64,000 bases of DNA from Caldicellulosiruptor danielii. Its GTDB lineage: Bacteria > Bacillota > Thermoanaerobacteria > Caldicellulosiruptorales > Caldicellulosiruptoraceae. The DNA lies in the NCBI RefSeq assembly GCF_034343125.1, contig NZ_CP139957.1:953001-1017000 (forward strand), written 5' to 3'. The notes below the pieces were generated by a model. The model did not search any database. It was not told where the DNA came from and saw only the letters and a program-made list of their open reading frames with translations. The position numbers were made by a program, and so were the translations under genes. Of this stretch, positions 36,598 through 46,898 are shown one piece after another (the first letter of the stretch is position 1; each line of letters begins with the position of its first letter).

Positions 36598-38037
36598 ATG
36601 AGCAGAATTTATGATGTTGCTGTAATAGGAGCAGGAGTTGTCGGCATGTCAATTTTAAGAGAGCTAACACGTTACAGATTGAAAGTATGCTGCCTCGAAA
36701 GAATGGAAGATGTTGCAGAAGGTGCGTCCAAAGCAAACTCTGGAATAGTGCACGCAGGTTATGACCCAATTGAGGGAACCAAAAAGGCAAGATTCAATGT
36801 TGAGGGCAACAATATATTTGCAGATGTTTGCAATGAACTTGATGTTGAATATAAAATGATTGGTTCGCTTGTGGTTGCATTTGATGACCATGAGATAAAT
36901 GTGTTGGAAGAACTTTTACAAAGAGGGAAGAGAAATGGCGTTAAAGGACTTGAGATAAAAGGTCAAGAGTGGGTTTTTGCAAACGAGCCGAACTTGAGCA
37001 GAAACATAAAAGCAGCTCTTTTTGCTCCATACTCTGGAATTACAAATCCGTATAAATTAACAATTGCACTTTTTGAAAATGCTATTCAAAATGGAGCAGA
37101 TGTAATATTTGACTTTGAAGTTTGCAAGATAGAAAAAGATGGAAACTATTTTGTGGTTCATTCAGCCGACGGTCGCTTTGTAAAAAGCAGGCTTTTAATA
37201 AACTGTGCAGGAGTACATGCAGATGAAATAAGTAAAATGGCAGGTTCAAAGCTCTTTAAAATATATCCGAGGCGGGGACAGTACTACATCTTAGATAAAC
37301 CAGAGAAAATGCCGGTTGCCAGAGTCATTTTTCAGGTACCCACAGAAAAAGGGAAAGGAATTTTAGTAACCCCGACTGTAGATGGAAATGTACTTGTTGG
37401 GCCAAACTCTGAGTATATTGACAGCAAGGATGACACAGCAACAACCCAAGAAGGGCTTGATGAGGTGTTTGAAAAGGCAAGAAGAGTTATGCCAAGCCTG
37501 AGTAAGAGAGATGTAATAACAATTTTTTCGGGAATCAGAGCAACACCGGATACTCATGACTTTATCATTGAAGAAGACGAAAATATCAAAAACTTCATAA
37601 ACGTTGCGGGGATTGAATCACCTGGTCTTACCTCATCAGTGGCAATAGGAAGGTATATTGCTGAACTGGTTAGCGATAAGCTAAATGCAAAGATAAATCT
37701 TAATTTTAATCCTTATAGAGAAGATATAAAAAGGTTTTCAGAGCTTTCTGATGGAGAAAGAGAAAAAATGATAAAGCTTTACCCGAGCTTTGGAAACATT
37801 GTGTGCAGGTGTGAGCTTGTGTCTGAATATGAGATAGTTGAGGCAATAAGAAGAGGTGCAAGGACCATAGATAGCGTCAAAAGAAGAACAAGAGCTGGGA
37901 TGGGAAGGTGCCAGGGTGGTTTTTGCCTACCTCGTGTGATGGATATACTTTCAAGGGAGCTAAAAATTGACAAAACTCATATAACAAAGTTTGGGAAAAA
38001 CTCTTATATTCTGACCGAGAAAAGGTGGGAAGATTGA
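36598..38037 (+). CDS. FAD-dependent glycerol-3-phosphate dehydrogenase, GlpA-like
   Basis: A 479-residue flavoprotein of the DAO/GlpA type. It starts with the FAD-binding Rossmann motif VAVIGAGVVGMSILRE, has SKANSGIVHAGYD and the GIRATPDTHDFII segment, and ends in a BFD-like [2Fe-2S] domain with IVCRCE and RCQGGFC. It oxidises glycerol-3-phosphate to dihydroxyacetone phosphate. Start ATG 36598 is behind AAAAGGGTGAT; the frame extends further upstream, but through the terminator. Three co-directional genes form the complex typical of anaerobes. Confidence 0.9.
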   Translation: MSRIYDVAVIGAGVVGMSILRELTRYRLKVCCLERMEDVAEGASKANSGIVHAGYDPIEGTKKARFNVEGNNIFADVCNELDVEYKMIGSLVVAFDDHEINVLEELLQRGKRNGVKGLEIKGQEWVFANEPNLSRNIKAALFAPYSGITNPYKLTIALFENAIQNGADVIFDFEVCKIEKDGNYFVVHSADGRFVKSRLLINCAGVHADEISKMAGSKLFKIYPRRGQYYILDKPEKMPVARVIFQVPTEKGKGILVTPTVDGNVLVGPNSEYIDSKDDTATTQEGLDEVFEKARRVMPSLSKRDVITIFSGIRATPDTHDFIIEEDENIKNFINVAGIESPGLTSSVAIGRYIAELVSDKLNAKINLNFNPYREDIKRFSELSDGEREKMIKLYPSFGNIVCRCELVSEYEIVEAIRRGARTIDSVKRRTRAGMGRCQGGFCLPRVMDILSRELKIDKTHITKFGKNSYILTEKRWED

Positions 38038-38038
38038 G

Positions 38039-39301
38039 ATGGAAAAATATAAAGTAGTTGTCATAGGTAGTGGGCCAGCCGGACTTGCGGCTGCTTTAGA
38101 AAGTTTTAAGAACCTGGATGATAAAAAAGTGCTAATAATAGAGAGAGACAAGTTTTTAGGAGGGATTTTAAACCAGTGTATTCATCCTGGCTTTGGACTT
38201 CACTACTTCAAGGAAGAACTAACAGGGCCTGAGTATGCCCACAGGTTTATTGAACAAGTGATTGAAAGCCAAATTGAATATCTTACCGAAACTCATGTGA
38301 TAGACATAACTCCAGAAAAGGAGATAGTAGCTGTCAATAAAAAAGGGCTTAAGAGGATAAAAGCAGATTCAATTGTGCTCGCAATGGGATGTAGAGAGAG
38401 AACAAGAGGTGCTATAATAACACCTGGAACAAGACCTGCGGGGATTTTCACAGCAGGTCAGGCTCAGAGGTTTATAAACATTGAAGGGTACAGGATTGGC
38501 AAAAAAGCGATAATTGTTGGGTCTGGGGATATAGGTCTTATCATGGCAAGACGTCTTACTTTAGAAGGGATAGAGGTAAAGGCAGTGGTGGAGATAATGC
38601 CTTACTCTACAGGGCTTAGAAGAAACATTGTTCAATGCTTAGATGACTTTGGGATACCTCTTCTTTTGTCTCATAAGCTTGTCAAAATTCATGGAAGGTA
38701 TAGAGTTGAAGGTGTTACAATTGCAAAGGTGGACTTTAAGCTAAAAGAAATCCCGTCCACAGAAAGATTTATCGAATGCGACACCGTGCTATTTTCTGTT
38801 GGGCTGATACCTGAAAATGAACTGAGTAAAAAAGCTGGAATTGTTCTTGATATGAGAACAGGAGGTCCAGTTGTCGACAATACATTTTCAACCTCGCAAA
38901 AAGGTATATTTGCCTGTGGAAATGTTCTTCATGTTCATGACCTTGTTGACAATGTTACATTAGAAGCACAGACAGCAGGAAGGTATGCTGCCATGTATTC
39001 TCAGTACCCTGAGCTTTTTGAAAATAACATTTATATCAACATAGTAGCAAAAGAAGGTATAAAATATGTTGTGCCACAAAAATTAAACAAAACCTTTGTT
39101 CAGCCATTTGTTCTCAGGTTTAGGGTAGATAATTTTTATAAAGATGCTGTTGTGACTATTTCCAATGCAGGCAAAGTTCTTATAAAAATCAAAAAAAGCA
39201 TTCTAACACCTGGTGAGATGGAGAGTATAGAAATTTCACAAAAGATTCTCTCTCAGCTGGATTTTTCTAATGATATTGTGGTAAGCTTGCAAAACATTTA
39301 A
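38039..39301 (+). CDS. FAD/NAD(P)-dependent oxidoreductase subunit of the G3P dehydrogenase
   Basis: A 420-residue two-dinucleotide-binding flavoprotein. The FAD motif is VVVIGSGPAGLAAALE, the second Rossmann motif is AIIVGSGDIGLIMARR, and the C-terminal FAD motif is GIFACGNVLHVHD. The cysteine in NQCIHPGFG may be redox-active. It starts one base after the GlpA-like stop and is followed by the DUF1667 gene. This trio is a recurrent operon in Firmicutes and Thermotogae; this subunit probably passes electrons onward to or from NAD. Confidence 0.88.
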   Translation: MEKYKVVVIGSGPAGLAAALESFKNLDDKKVLIIERDKFLGGILNQCIHPGFGLHYFKEELTGPEYAHRFIEQVIESQIEYLTETHVIDITPEKEIVAVNKKGLKRIKADSIVLAMGCRERTRGAIITPGTRPAGIFTAGQAQRFINIEGYRIGKKAIIVGSGDIGLIMARRLTLEGIEVKAVVEIMPYSTGLRRNIVQCLDDFGIPLLLSHKLVKIHGRYRVEGVTIAKVDFKLKEIPSTERFIECDTVLFSVGLIPENELSKKAGIVLDMRTGGPVVDNTFSTSQKGIFACGNVLHVHDLVDNVTLEAQTAGRYAAMYSQYPELFENNIYINIVAKEGIKYVVPQKLNKTFVQPFVLRFRVDNFYKDAVVTISNAGKVLIKIKKSILTPGEMESIEISQKILSQLDFSNDIVVSLQNI

Positions 39302-39328
39302 AGACTAAAAAGGAGAGTATAAGCCAAG

Positions 39329-39706
39329 ATGCAGAAAAATAAAGTCACATGCATTCTTTGCCCGAGAGGCTGCACCATTGAAAAAAAGACGCAAGGTGAC
39401 ACTTTTGAGTTTTCTGGATTTGGGTGCAAAAGAGGGCTTGAGTGGGCAAAAGAAGAGTTTACAAACCCTAAAAGAATTCTTACAACCACAGTCCATGTTA
39501 AAAGTGGTGAGATAGAGTTTGTGCCTGTTCGAACGAACGTACCTATTCCTAAGGAGAAGATTTTTGAAGCTATCTCAATCTTAAAAGGCATAGAGGTTTT
39601 AGCACCAGTTGAGATAGGAAGTGTGATTGTGAAAAATATTCTTGATACTGGTGCTGATGTTGTTGCAACAAGAAGGGTTGGCAAAAAAGACTCATCAGAT
39701 GATTGA
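39329..39706 (+). CDS. DUF1667 protein of the G3P dehydrogenase operon
   Basis: A 125-residue protein with four conserved cysteines: CILCPRGC near the N-terminus and FGCKRG about 25 residues later, consistent with an iron-sulfur or zinc site. DUF1667 proteins accompany the two flavoproteins upstream. It ends PKKD-like in KKDSSDD, and its last 12 bases overlap the 3' end of the convergent glpP gene. Confidence 0.88.
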   Translation: MQKNKVTCILCPRGCTIEKKTQGDTFEFSGFGCKRGLEWAKEEFTNPKRILTTTVHVKSGEIEFVPVRTNVPIPKEKIFEAISILKGIEVLAPVEIGSVIVKNILDTGADVVATRRVGKKDSSDD

Positions 39707-40261
39707 AAAAAGGGTAGGTTTGCTTGTTGAGATTGCTACAGCACCGGAAGAGAGAGCCTGGATTATCTCTTCTTTTGTCTCAATCATTCCTCCTGCAATG
39801 ATAGGGACTGTGGTTGAAATAGCCAGCCTTTGTATTGCTTTTGGTATTACACCAGGCAACACTTCAATTAGTGTTGGCTTAGAATTTTCTATTATCTTAA
39901 GACCGGAGGTTATGGACTGCGAGTCTATCAAAAATATTCTTTGAACACAAGGTATAGAAAGAGAAGCAGCATAGTTGATTAAGTTTTGCCTTGTTGATAT
40001 AATACCATCAGCACCGCAGTATATCAAAAACTCAATCCCTTTTTCGTCTTTTCCCACACCTTCGATTAGGTCTATGTGGACGAAAACTAATTTTTTGTTC
40101 TGTTTTATCATATTAATTTCATCTTTTATGGTTAAAATAGAAGAGTGAAGAAGAAAAATGATTTTGCATTCAGAATTTATTGCATATTCAAGTATTGCTT
40201 TGTCTCTTATAGCTGGTATAATAGGATTTTGAATAAGTTTATCTATCAAGTTTTCCATCAT
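39695..40261 (-). CDS. glpP: Glycerol-3-phosphate-responsive antiterminator
   Basis: A 188-residue TIM-barrel-like RNA-binding protein. Recognisable family segments are NPIIPAIRD, FVHIDLIEGVGKDEKGIEFL, ADGIISTRQNLI, PTLIEVLPGVIPK and PIIAGGMIETKEEI. It binds leader RNA when glycerol-3-phosphate is present. I start it at the ATG 9 nt after AAAGGAG (plus-strand 40261) instead of the longer frame. It faces the operon it probably controls, whose leader has a strong terminator at 36521. Confidence 0.92.
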   Translation of the reverse strand: MMENLIDKLIQNPIIPAIRDKAILEYAINSECKIIFLLHSSILTIKDEINMIKQNKKLVFVHIDLIEGVGKDEKGIEFLIYCGADGIISTRQNLINYAASLSIPCVQRIFLIDSQSITSGLKIIENSKPTLIEVLPGVIPKAIQRLAISTTVPIIAGGMIETKEEIIQALSSGAVAISTSKPTLFSII

Positions 40262-40340
40262 AGCAATTAGCTCCTTTGAAGAGTTTTTAATATAATTATA
40301 CACCCAGAAGAAAAATTATAAAAACGGAGGCAGATAGAAT

Positions 40341-42668
40341 TTGAGCAGCACAGCATCTACAAGGACAATACCAGTGATTCCTCTGCGTGGGCTTGTGGTT
40401 TTTCCATACATGATGCTTCACTTTGATGTTGGAAGACAGATTTCTCTTAAAGCATTAGAACAAGCAATGGAAAACGACCAGCTTGTTTTGCTTCTTTCCC
40501 AAAAAGACCCAAAACAAGAAGAACCTACACCAAATGATATGTATCAGTTTGGTACAGTTGCAAAGGTAAAGCAGATGTTAAAACTGCCAAGCGAGACTTC
40601 GAGGATACTTGTTGAAGGTCTCTACAGAGCACGGGTAATAAGATATTTGTCAACAGACCCATATTTTTTGGTTGAGGTGGAAGAGTATAAGGAAAATGAA
40701 ATTAAATTAGAAGATGACCCTGAATTAGAGGCGCTTATAAGAAATGTGATTGGAGCATTTGAAGAGTTTGCAAGACTTACAAACAAAATTCCACCTGATG
40801 CTATTTTGTCTGTCACTACAATTCAAAGCCCTGACCAGCTTGCAGATGTTATAGCCGCAAATGTTGTTGTGAAGCTTGAAGATAAACAGCTTTTACTTGA
40901 GAAGATTGACCTGAAAGAAAGACTTTCAAAGCTATATGAGCTGATACTGAGGGAAAAAGAGATAATTGAGATTGAGAGAAAGATTGCTATAAAGGTTAAA
41001 AAACAGATTGATAAAACACAAAAAGAGTATTATCTAAGAGAACAACTAAAAGCAATCCAGAGCGAACTTGGTGAAAAAGATAGTCTTTTTTCTGAGGCAG
41101 AGGAATATAGAGAGCAGGTCAAAAAACTTGGACTGAGCCAGGAAAGTCTTCAAAAGGTGTTCAAAGAAATAGACAGGCTTGAGAAATTGCCTCCAAACTC
41201 GCCCGAGGTTGGGGTTATAAGAACATACCTTGACTGGATTGTGGACCTTCCATGGAATGTGAGAAGCGATGAGAAGATTGATATAAATGTTGTCAAAAAG
41301 GTACTTGATGAAGACCACTATGGACTTACGAAAGTAAAAGAAAGGATACTTGAGTATATTGCTGTAAGGAAACTAAAAAACAATATGAAAGGTCCTATTC
41401 TGTGTTTGATGGGACCACCTGGTGTTGGGAAGACATCAATTGCAAAGTCGATAGCACGTGCACTTAACAGAAATTATGTAAGAATTTCGCTTGGTGGTCT
41501 TCGGGATGAAGCAGAGATACGAGGACACAGGAAAACCTATGTTGGTGCAATGCCAGGAAGAATTATATATGCTCTTCGTCAGGCAAAGACAAAAAACCCT
41601 CTTATACTTTTAGATGAGATTGACAAGATGTCGCACGATTTTAGAGGTGACCCTGCCTCTGCGCTTTTAGAGGTCTTGGACAGTGAACAGAACTTTGCAT
41701 TCCGTGACCATTATATTGAAATTCCGTTTGATTTGTCTGAGATAATGTTCATCGCAACAGCAAACACACTTGAGACAATCCCAAGACCTTTACTTGACAG
41801 GCTTGAAGTGATTGAGATTACAGGGTATACTGAAGAAGAGAAGCTTGAGATTGCAAAAAGGTATCTTTTGCCCAAGCAGATGGAACAAAACGGACTTAAA
41901 AAATCTCAACTAAGATGTGATATAGATGCTATCAAGGATATAATATCATTCTACACGCGCGAGTCTGGTGTCAGAAACTTAGAAAGAGAAATTGCAAGGC
42001 TTTGCCGACGTGCTGCAAAAGAAATTTTAGAAGAAAATAAGAAGATGGTAAGAATCACTCAAAAGAATTTAGAAAAGTATTTGGGCACGCGAAAGTACAG
42101 AAGAGATGAGCTTATTGAGCAAGACAGGGTTGGAATTGTAACCGGCCTTGCATGGACACCTTTTGGCGGTGAGACACTCTATGTCGAAGCGCTCGTGATG
42201 CCAGGAAGTGGCAAATTGGAGCTAACAGGCCAGCTTGGAGATGTTATGAAAGAATCGGCAAAGGCTGCTGTGAGCATTATAAGGTCGAGGGCAAAGGAAC
42301 TCGGGATTGACGAAAACTTTTATAAAGAGTGTGATATTCACATTCATGTTCCAGAAGGTGCTATTCCAAAAGATGGGCCATCTGCCGGAGTGACAATGGC
42401 AACTGCAATGGTTTCGGCACTGTCACAAAGAAAAGTAAGGTTTGATGTTGCTATGACAGGTGAAATTACTCTAAGTGGCAGAGTACTTCCAATTGGTGGT
42501 GTAAAAGAAAAGGTTTTGGCGGCAAAAAGAGTGGGTATTAAGAATGTTATCCTGCCTTTCGAAAATAAAAAAGATGTGGATGAACTTGAGGACTATGTAA
42601 GAAAAGATATGAACTTTATATTTGTAAAGACAATTGATGAGGTATTTGATATTGCAATTGTAAAGTAA
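40341..42668 (+). CDS. lon: ATP-dependent protease Lon
   Basis: A 775-residue LonA protease that degrades damaged and regulatory proteins. An N-terminal substrate domain begins [15 protein letters not shown]. Walker A is [13 protein letters not shown] (about 357), Walker B is [10 protein letters not shown]. The proteolytic dyad is Ser near 679 in PKDGPSAG and Lys near 721 in [12 protein letters not shown]. The start is TTG 40341 behind ACGGAGG. A TATAAT at 40291-40296 in the divergent spacer with glpP may be its -10 box. Confidence 0.96.
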   Translation: MSSTASTRTIPVIPLRGLVVFPYMMLHFDVGRQISLKALEQAMENDQLVLLLSQKDPKQEEPTPNDMYQFGTVAKVKQMLKLPSETSRILVEGLYRARVIRYLSTDPYFLVEVEEYKENEIKLEDDPELEALIRNVIGAFEEFARLTNKIPPDAILSVTTIQSPDQLADVIAANVVVKLEDKQLLLEKIDLKERLSKLYELILREKEIIEIERKIAIKVKKQIDKTQKEYYLREQLKAIQSELGEKDSLFSEAEEYREQVKKLGLSQESLQKVFKEIDRLEKLPPNSPEVGVIRTYLDWIVDLPWNVRSDEKIDINVVKKVLDEDHYGLTKVKERILEYIAVRKLKNNMKGPILCLMGPPGVGKTSIAKSIARALNRNYVRISLGGLRDEAEIRGHRKTYVGAMPGRIIYALRQAKTKNPLILLDEIDKMSHDFRGDPASALLEVLDSEQNFAFRDHYIEIPFDLSEIMFIATANTLETIPRPLLDRLEVIEITGYTEEEKLEIAKRYLLPKQMEQNGLKKSQLRCDIDAIKDIISFYTRESGVRNLEREIARLCRRAAKEILEENKKMVRITQKNLEKYLGTRKYRRDELIEQDRVGIVTGLAWTPFGGETLYVEALVMPGSGKLELTGQLGDVMKESAKAAVSIIRSRAKELGIDENFYKECDIHIHVPEGAIPKDGPSAGVTMATAMVSALSQRKVRFDVAMTGEITLSGRVLPIGGVKEKVLAAKRVGIKNVILPFENKKDVDELEDYVRKDMNFIFVKTIDEVFDIAIVK

Positions 42669-42673
42669 GGGGG

Positions 42674-43300
42674 GTGAAAGCTAATTTGAAAATCAATCTT
42701 TCCAATGCAAGGCTTGAAAAGGTTGCTGTAAAAAAAGAAGACTATCCGCCGATTAAAATGCCGGAGATGTGCATATGCGGAAGGTCAAACGTGGGCAAAT
42801 CTTCTTTTATAAACGCGGTTTTCAAAGACAAGCTTGCAAAGGTTGGGTCAACACCGGGTAAGACCAGAACAATCAATTTTTTTAATATAGACAACAAATT
42901 TAGGGTTGTTGATCTTCCGGGTTATGGTTATGCTGAAGTTTCAAAAGAAGAAAAGCGAAGATGGAGAACTATGATTGAGGAGTACCTGCTTGAAAGACAG
43001 GAACTGAAACTTTCTGTTTTGCTTTTAGACTCGAGACATCTTCCCACAGAAGATGATAAAATAATGCTAAGCTTTTTTGACAAAAAAGAAATTCCTATCA
43101 TGATTGTACTGACAAAGTGTGACAAACTTTCAAATAACGAACTTGCAAAAAATACAGAGCTTATTTCAAAAGAACTGGGGATTGAAAAGGAACTGCTTTA
43201 CCAATTTTCTGCTAAGTCTGGCATGGGAGTAAAACAGGTCCAGTATGCCATAATCAAGTTTATGGAAGAGGCAATATTGCAGGAGAAGGGGAAAAAATGA
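42674..43300 (+). CDS. engB: Ribosome biogenesis GTPase EngB/YsxC
   Basis: A 208-residue TRAFAC GTPase needed for large-subunit assembly. G1 is GRSNVGKSSFIN, G3 is VDLPGYGYAEV, G4 is TKCDKL and G5 is FSAKSG. The start is GTG 42674 behind AAGGGGGG. It lies directly after lon, as in Bacillus. The next gene overlaps its stop by 4 bp. Confidence 0.94.
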   Translation: MKANLKINLSNARLEKVAVKKEDYPPIKMPEMCICGRSNVGKSSFINAVFKDKLAKVGSTPGKTRTINFFNIDNKFRVVDLPGYGYAEVSKEEKRRWRTMIEEYLLERQELKLSVLLLDSRHLPTEDDKIMLSFFDKKEIPIMIVLTKCDKLSNNELAKNTELISKELGIEKELLYQFSAKSGMGVKQVQYAIIKFMEEAILQEKGKK

Positions 43301-43713
43301 GGTATGCACTTATTAGTAGTTGCCTTATAGGTCTTAACACAAAATATGATGGGGAAAACAATTTGAGAGAAGAAGTTGTTGAAAGATTGAAAAATGAGTA
43401 CATTCTTATTCCCATCTGTCCTGAACAGCTTGGTGGACTTCCAACACCACGAAATCCCTGTGAGATAAAAAATGGCAGGGTTATAGATATAGAAGGCAGG
43501 GATTTTACCGATAATTTTTATAAAGGTGCGTATGAAGCTTTAAAGCTTGCAAAGTTTTTCGATGTACAGATTGCTTTTTTAAAATCTAAAAGTCCTTCTT
43601 GTGGCTGTGGCAAAATCTATGATGGAAGCTTTTCGGGAAAACTTGTTGAAGGAAATGGCATCACAACGGTTGTTTTCATGCAAAATGGTATAAAAGTGGT
43701 CTGTATTGATTAA
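43297..43713 (+). CDS. DUF523 family protein
   Basis: A 138-residue protein with the DUF523 pattern: an N-terminal SSCLIGLNTKYDG, PICPEQLGGLPTPR in the middle, and KSKSPSCGCGKIYDGSF near the C-terminus. The conserved cysteines suggest metal or cluster binding. Function is not established. ATGA overlap with engB indicates coupling. Confidence 0.85.
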   Translation: MRYALISSCLIGLNTKYDGENNLREEVVERLKNEYILIPICPEQLGGLPTPRNPCEIKNGRVIDIEGRDFTDNFYKGAYEALKLAKFFDVQIAFLKSKSPSCGCGKIYDGSFSGKLVEGNGITTVVFMQNGIKVVCID

Positions 43714-43737
43714 GATTATAAAGGGTGTAAAGAGGAT

Positions 43738-44613
43738 ATGGATTTTAAAGAGATTATCAAGTATGACGATTTAATTTCGGTTTTGGACAACTTTTCTTAC
43801 ATCACAGGGATCTCAGCAAACTTTTTGACAGCTGACAACAAATGGGTTGAGAATAAGAAGAAAGGCACATGCGAGTTCTGCACCATCATGAAAAACTATT
43901 ACAAAAATGGTGAAGCGTGCAGAGAATCTGATTTGAACGGGGCACAGACTGCTCAAAAGAAAAAGGGCATACATGTTTACAGATGTCACATGGGGCTTAT
44001 TGAGGCTGTCATTCCTCTGTTTTTTAACACAAGCTATATTGGTTCACTTTTTATAGGTCAGATTCTTTTAGAGCCGCCATCAGAAAAGATGTGGGAACAA
44101 ATTGCAAAAAAATTAGACGGTCAGCCAGTTGATATACAAAAAGTAAAGGAGAGCTTTTTCAAGCTTACTTTCATTGACCAAGAAAAACTGAAAAGTGTAC
44201 TTGATATGATGCATATAGTGGCAAAATACATTATAGACTCAGAGATGATAAGAATTTCTTCTCTTTCGTCAATTGAAAGAATAATTGAATATATTAAGAA
44301 TCATTATATGGAAGAGATAACACTTGACGATTTGGCTAAAATGGTGTACTTGTCACCGACTTATTTGAGTTATCTTTTTAAAAAGCAACTTGGTGTGACA
44401 TTCAAGGAGTATCTCATCAATATAAGGCTCAAAAAATCAAAAGAGCTCATAGAAACAACAGATCTTCCGATTGGAGAAATCTCAAAGATGGTAGGAATAG
44501 AAGACCAGAACTATTTTAGCAGACTGTTTAAAAGGAAGTATGGTGTGTCTCCAATGAATTACAAGAAGGATAAATATATTTACGATACATCTAAAAAAAA
44601 TGCTAATACATAA
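43738..44613 (+). CDS. AraC-family regulator with PocR sensor domain
   Basis: A 291-residue regulator. The N-terminal PocR-type domain (about 5-165) has CEFCTIMKN and CRESDLNGAQTA, then YRCHMGLIEAVIPLF and GSLFIGQIL. These domains bind small ligands and often carry cysteines, as here. The C-terminal AraC DNA-binding domain (about 185-285) shows two helix-turn-helix units, ending IGEISKMVGIEDQNYFSRLFKR in adjoining parts. It sits before the gal operon and ends in a terminator, so control of gal genes is possible but unproven. Confidence 0.88.
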   Translation: MDFKEIIKYDDLISVLDNFSYITGISANFLTADNKWVENKKKGTCEFCTIMKNYYKNGEACRESDLNGAQTAQKKKGIHVYRCHMGLIEAVIPLFFNTSYIGSLFIGQILLEPPSEKMWEQIAKKLDGQPVDIQKVKESFFKLTFIDQEKLKSVLDMMHIVAKYIIDSEMIRISSLSSIERIIEYIKNHYMEEITLDDLAKMVYLSPTYLSYLFKKQLGVTFKEYLINIRLKKSKELIETTDLPIGEISKMVGIEDQNYFSRLFKRKYGVSPMNYKKDKYIYDTSKKNANT

Positions 44614-44649
44614 AAAAGAAGTGCATTTAATTTGCACTTCTTTTTTTTT
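44612..44649 (+). terminator. Terminator after the AraC-family gene
   Basis: GAAGTGCA (44618-44625) pairs with TGCACTTC (44633-44640), extended by an A-run pairing with nine T that follow. The A-run on the left overlaps the stop codon. Confidence 0.85.
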
Positions 44650-44706
44650 AGAATGAAAATTAGGAAGAAAGGAGAAAAAATTTTATTTTGATGTGGGGGA
44701 GAAAAA

Positions 44707-45699
44707 ATGGCAGAACTCAGATGGAATCCTCTTTTGCGTGACTGGGTAATGATTGCATCACACAGACAGGAAAGACCTCAGATGCCCAAGGACTGGTGCC
44801 CGTTTTGTCCTGGCTCTGGCAGAGTTCCTGACAATTATGATGTTTTAGAGTATGACAATGACTTTCCAGCCCTTATGCAAAATCCGCCAGTTCCAGATGA
44901 TGTTGCAACATCTTTTTACAAGGTTGCACCAGCCTATGGCAAGTGTGAGGTGATTTTGTACTCTCCAAATCACACGATAACACTGCCCGAGCTTGAGGTC
45001 TCTCATATAAGAAAACTTGTAGATCTGTGGGTTGAAAGATTTGAAACCTTAAAGAAAGATAAAAACATAAAGTTTATATTCATCTTTGAAAACAGAGGCG
45101 AGGTTGTGGGTGTCACAATGCCGCATCCACATGGTCAGATATATGGATATTCATGGATACCACTGAAAATCTTGCGTGAACTTGAAAGTGCTAAGATGCA
45201 CTATGAGCAGCATGGTGAGTGTTTAATCTGCAGGATTGACAGGGAAGAGATAGAGTTTAAAAAGAGAATAATCATAGAAAACGACCATTTTATAACATAC
45301 CTGCCTTTCTTTACCGAGTATCCTTATGGTGTATTTATATCTCCAAAGCGACATGTGAGAGTTATTTCTGACCTTACAGAAGAAGAAAAGGACAGCTTTG
45401 CAAAGATATTAAAAGAGACAACAGGAACGCTGGACAGTCTTTTTGACTATCAGTTCCCATACATGATGTGCATGCATCAGCTACCTGTCAATGTTGATGA
45501 GGACTATTCTAAATTTTACCATTTTCATGTAGAGTTTTACCCGCCCATGCGGTCAAAAGACAAGCAAAAGTTCAATGCATCAAGTGAAACAGGAGCGTGG
45601 GCACCGTGTAACACAACTTCACCAGAGGAGAAGGCAGAAGAGTTAAGACAAGCTTATAAAAGATTTATGCAAAAGATGCAAGGAGGAATCAGCAAATGA
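44707..45699 (+). CDS. galT: Galactose-1-phosphate uridylyltransferase
   Basis: A 330-residue HIT-superfamily transferase of the Leloir pathway that exchanges UDP between glucose and galactose phosphates. It starts ELRWNPLLRDWVMIASHRQ RP-type, has the zinc pair CPFCPGS, and the active-site PHPHGQIYGY with the nucleotide-accepting His. FEN and the second HxH (FYHFHVEFYPP) are present. ATG 44707 is behind GTGGGGGAG. It overlaps galK by 4 bp. Confidence 0.95.
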   Translation: MAELRWNPLLRDWVMIASHRQERPQMPKDWCPFCPGSGRVPDNYDVLEYDNDFPALMQNPPVPDDVATSFYKVAPAYGKCEVILYSPNHTITLPELEVSHIRKLVDLWVERFETLKKDKNIKFIFIFENRGEVVGVTMPHPHGQIYGYSWIPLKILRELESAKMHYEQHGECLICRIDREEIEFKKRIIIENDHFITYLPFFTEYPYGVFISPKRHVRVISDLTEEEKDSFAKILKETTGTLDSLFDYQFPYMMCMHQLPVNVDEDYSKFYHFHVEFYPPMRSKDKQKFNASSETGAWAPCNTTSPEEKAEELRQAYKRFMQKMQGGISK

Positions 45700-46865
45700 A
45701 GATTGAAGAACTTTTGAAGATGTTTAAAGATGTGTATGGCGAAAATAAAGAGCCTATCAGGTGCTTTTTCTCAAGTGGAAGAGTAAACCTTATCGGTGAG
45801 CACACAGACTATAACGGCGGGTATGTTTTTCCTGCAGCGCTCAATGTTGGTACCACCGTTCTTGCTCGAAAAAGAAAGGACAAAAAAATTTGCTTATATG
45901 CCACAGACTTGAAAGAACTTGTTGAAGCAGACATCGACAAGATTGACGAGTACAAAAATATCAGGTGGGGGAACTATCAGCTTGGGGTTATAAAAGAGCT
46001 AAAAGAGGCAGAATATGAAGTTGGTGGAGTTGATTTGCTCTTTCACGACACTGTACCGCACGGAGCAGGGCTTTCATCATCTGCTGCGATTGAGTGTGCA
46101 ACAGGAATTGCTGTTTATTCACTATTCAATAGTAAACCAATTGACAGGCTCAAGCTTAGCTTTATATGTCAGAGGGCTGAGAACAGGTTTGTTGGAGTAA
46201 ACTGTGGTATTATGGATCAGTTTGCTTCAAGTCTTGGGAAAAAAGACCATGCCATTTTTCTCAACACACGCACTATGGAGTACAGGTATGTACCTTTAAA
46301 ACTTGGTGATTACAAAATTGTTATCAGCAACACTAACAAGAAAAGAAGTCTTGCAGAATCAAAATACAATGAGAGAAGGTCTCAGTGTGAAAAAGGGTTG
46401 GAACTTTTGAAAAGAGAACTTAATATTTCGTGCCTTGGCGAGCTTGATGTTGAGACGTTTGAAAAATATAAAAATTTGATTGATGATGAAATAATTCTAA
46501 AAAGAGTAAGACATGTTGTGTACGAAGATGACAGAGTTATAAAATCTATTGATGTTTTGCAGAAGGGAGACCTTGAAGGATTTGGCAAGCTTATGATACA
46601 ATCTCATATATCGCTAAGAGACGACTATGAGGTAACAGGACTTGAGCTTGATACACTTTTTAATGAAGCTCTAAAAGTAGAAGGTGTAATTGGTACACGA
46701 ATGACAGGTGCTGGTTTTGGTGGCTGCACAGTTTCAATTGTTCATAAGGATGCTATAGAAGAGTTTGTAAGAAAAGTAGGGGAAAACTATTGTGCAAAGA
46801 CAGGTCTCAAAGCAGATTTTTACACATTTGAGATTGACGATGGCGCAAGGGAGATAGAAATTTAA
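45696..46865 (+). CDS. galK: Galactokinase
   Basis: A 389-residue GHMP kinase that phosphorylates galactose at C1. The galactokinase signature GRVNLIGEHTDYNGGYV is complete, the GHMP ATP loop is PHGAGLSSSAAIE, and the C-terminal motif is GTRMTGAGFGGCTVS. It is the middle gene of galT-galK-galE, coupled to galT by an ATGA overlap. Confidence 0.96.
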   Translation: MKIEELLKMFKDVYGENKEPIRCFFSSGRVNLIGEHTDYNGGYVFPAALNVGTTVLARKRKDKKICLYATDLKELVEADIDKIDEYKNIRWGNYQLGVIKELKEAEYEVGGVDLLFHDTVPHGAGLSSSAAIECATGIAVYSLFNSKPIDRLKLSFICQRAENRFVGVNCGIMDQFASSLGKKDHAIFLNTRTMEYRYVPLKLGDYKIVISNTNKKRSLAESKYNERRSQCEKGLELLKRELNISCLGELDVETFEKYKNLIDDEIILKRVRHVVYEDDRVIKSIDVLQKGDLEGFGKLMIQSHISLRDDYEVTGLELDTLFNEALKVEGVIGTRMTGAGFGGCTVSIVHKDAIEEFVRKVGENYCAKTGLKADFYTFEIDDGAREIEI

Positions 46866-46898
46866 AAATTCTTTTAAAAAGAAAGGATTGATACAAAG

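Noticed and set aside
43738-44613. AraC/PocR protein as the proven regulator of galTKE
   Set aside because: Adjacency is suggestive, but a terminator lies between them and no operator was found, so it is stated only as a possibility.
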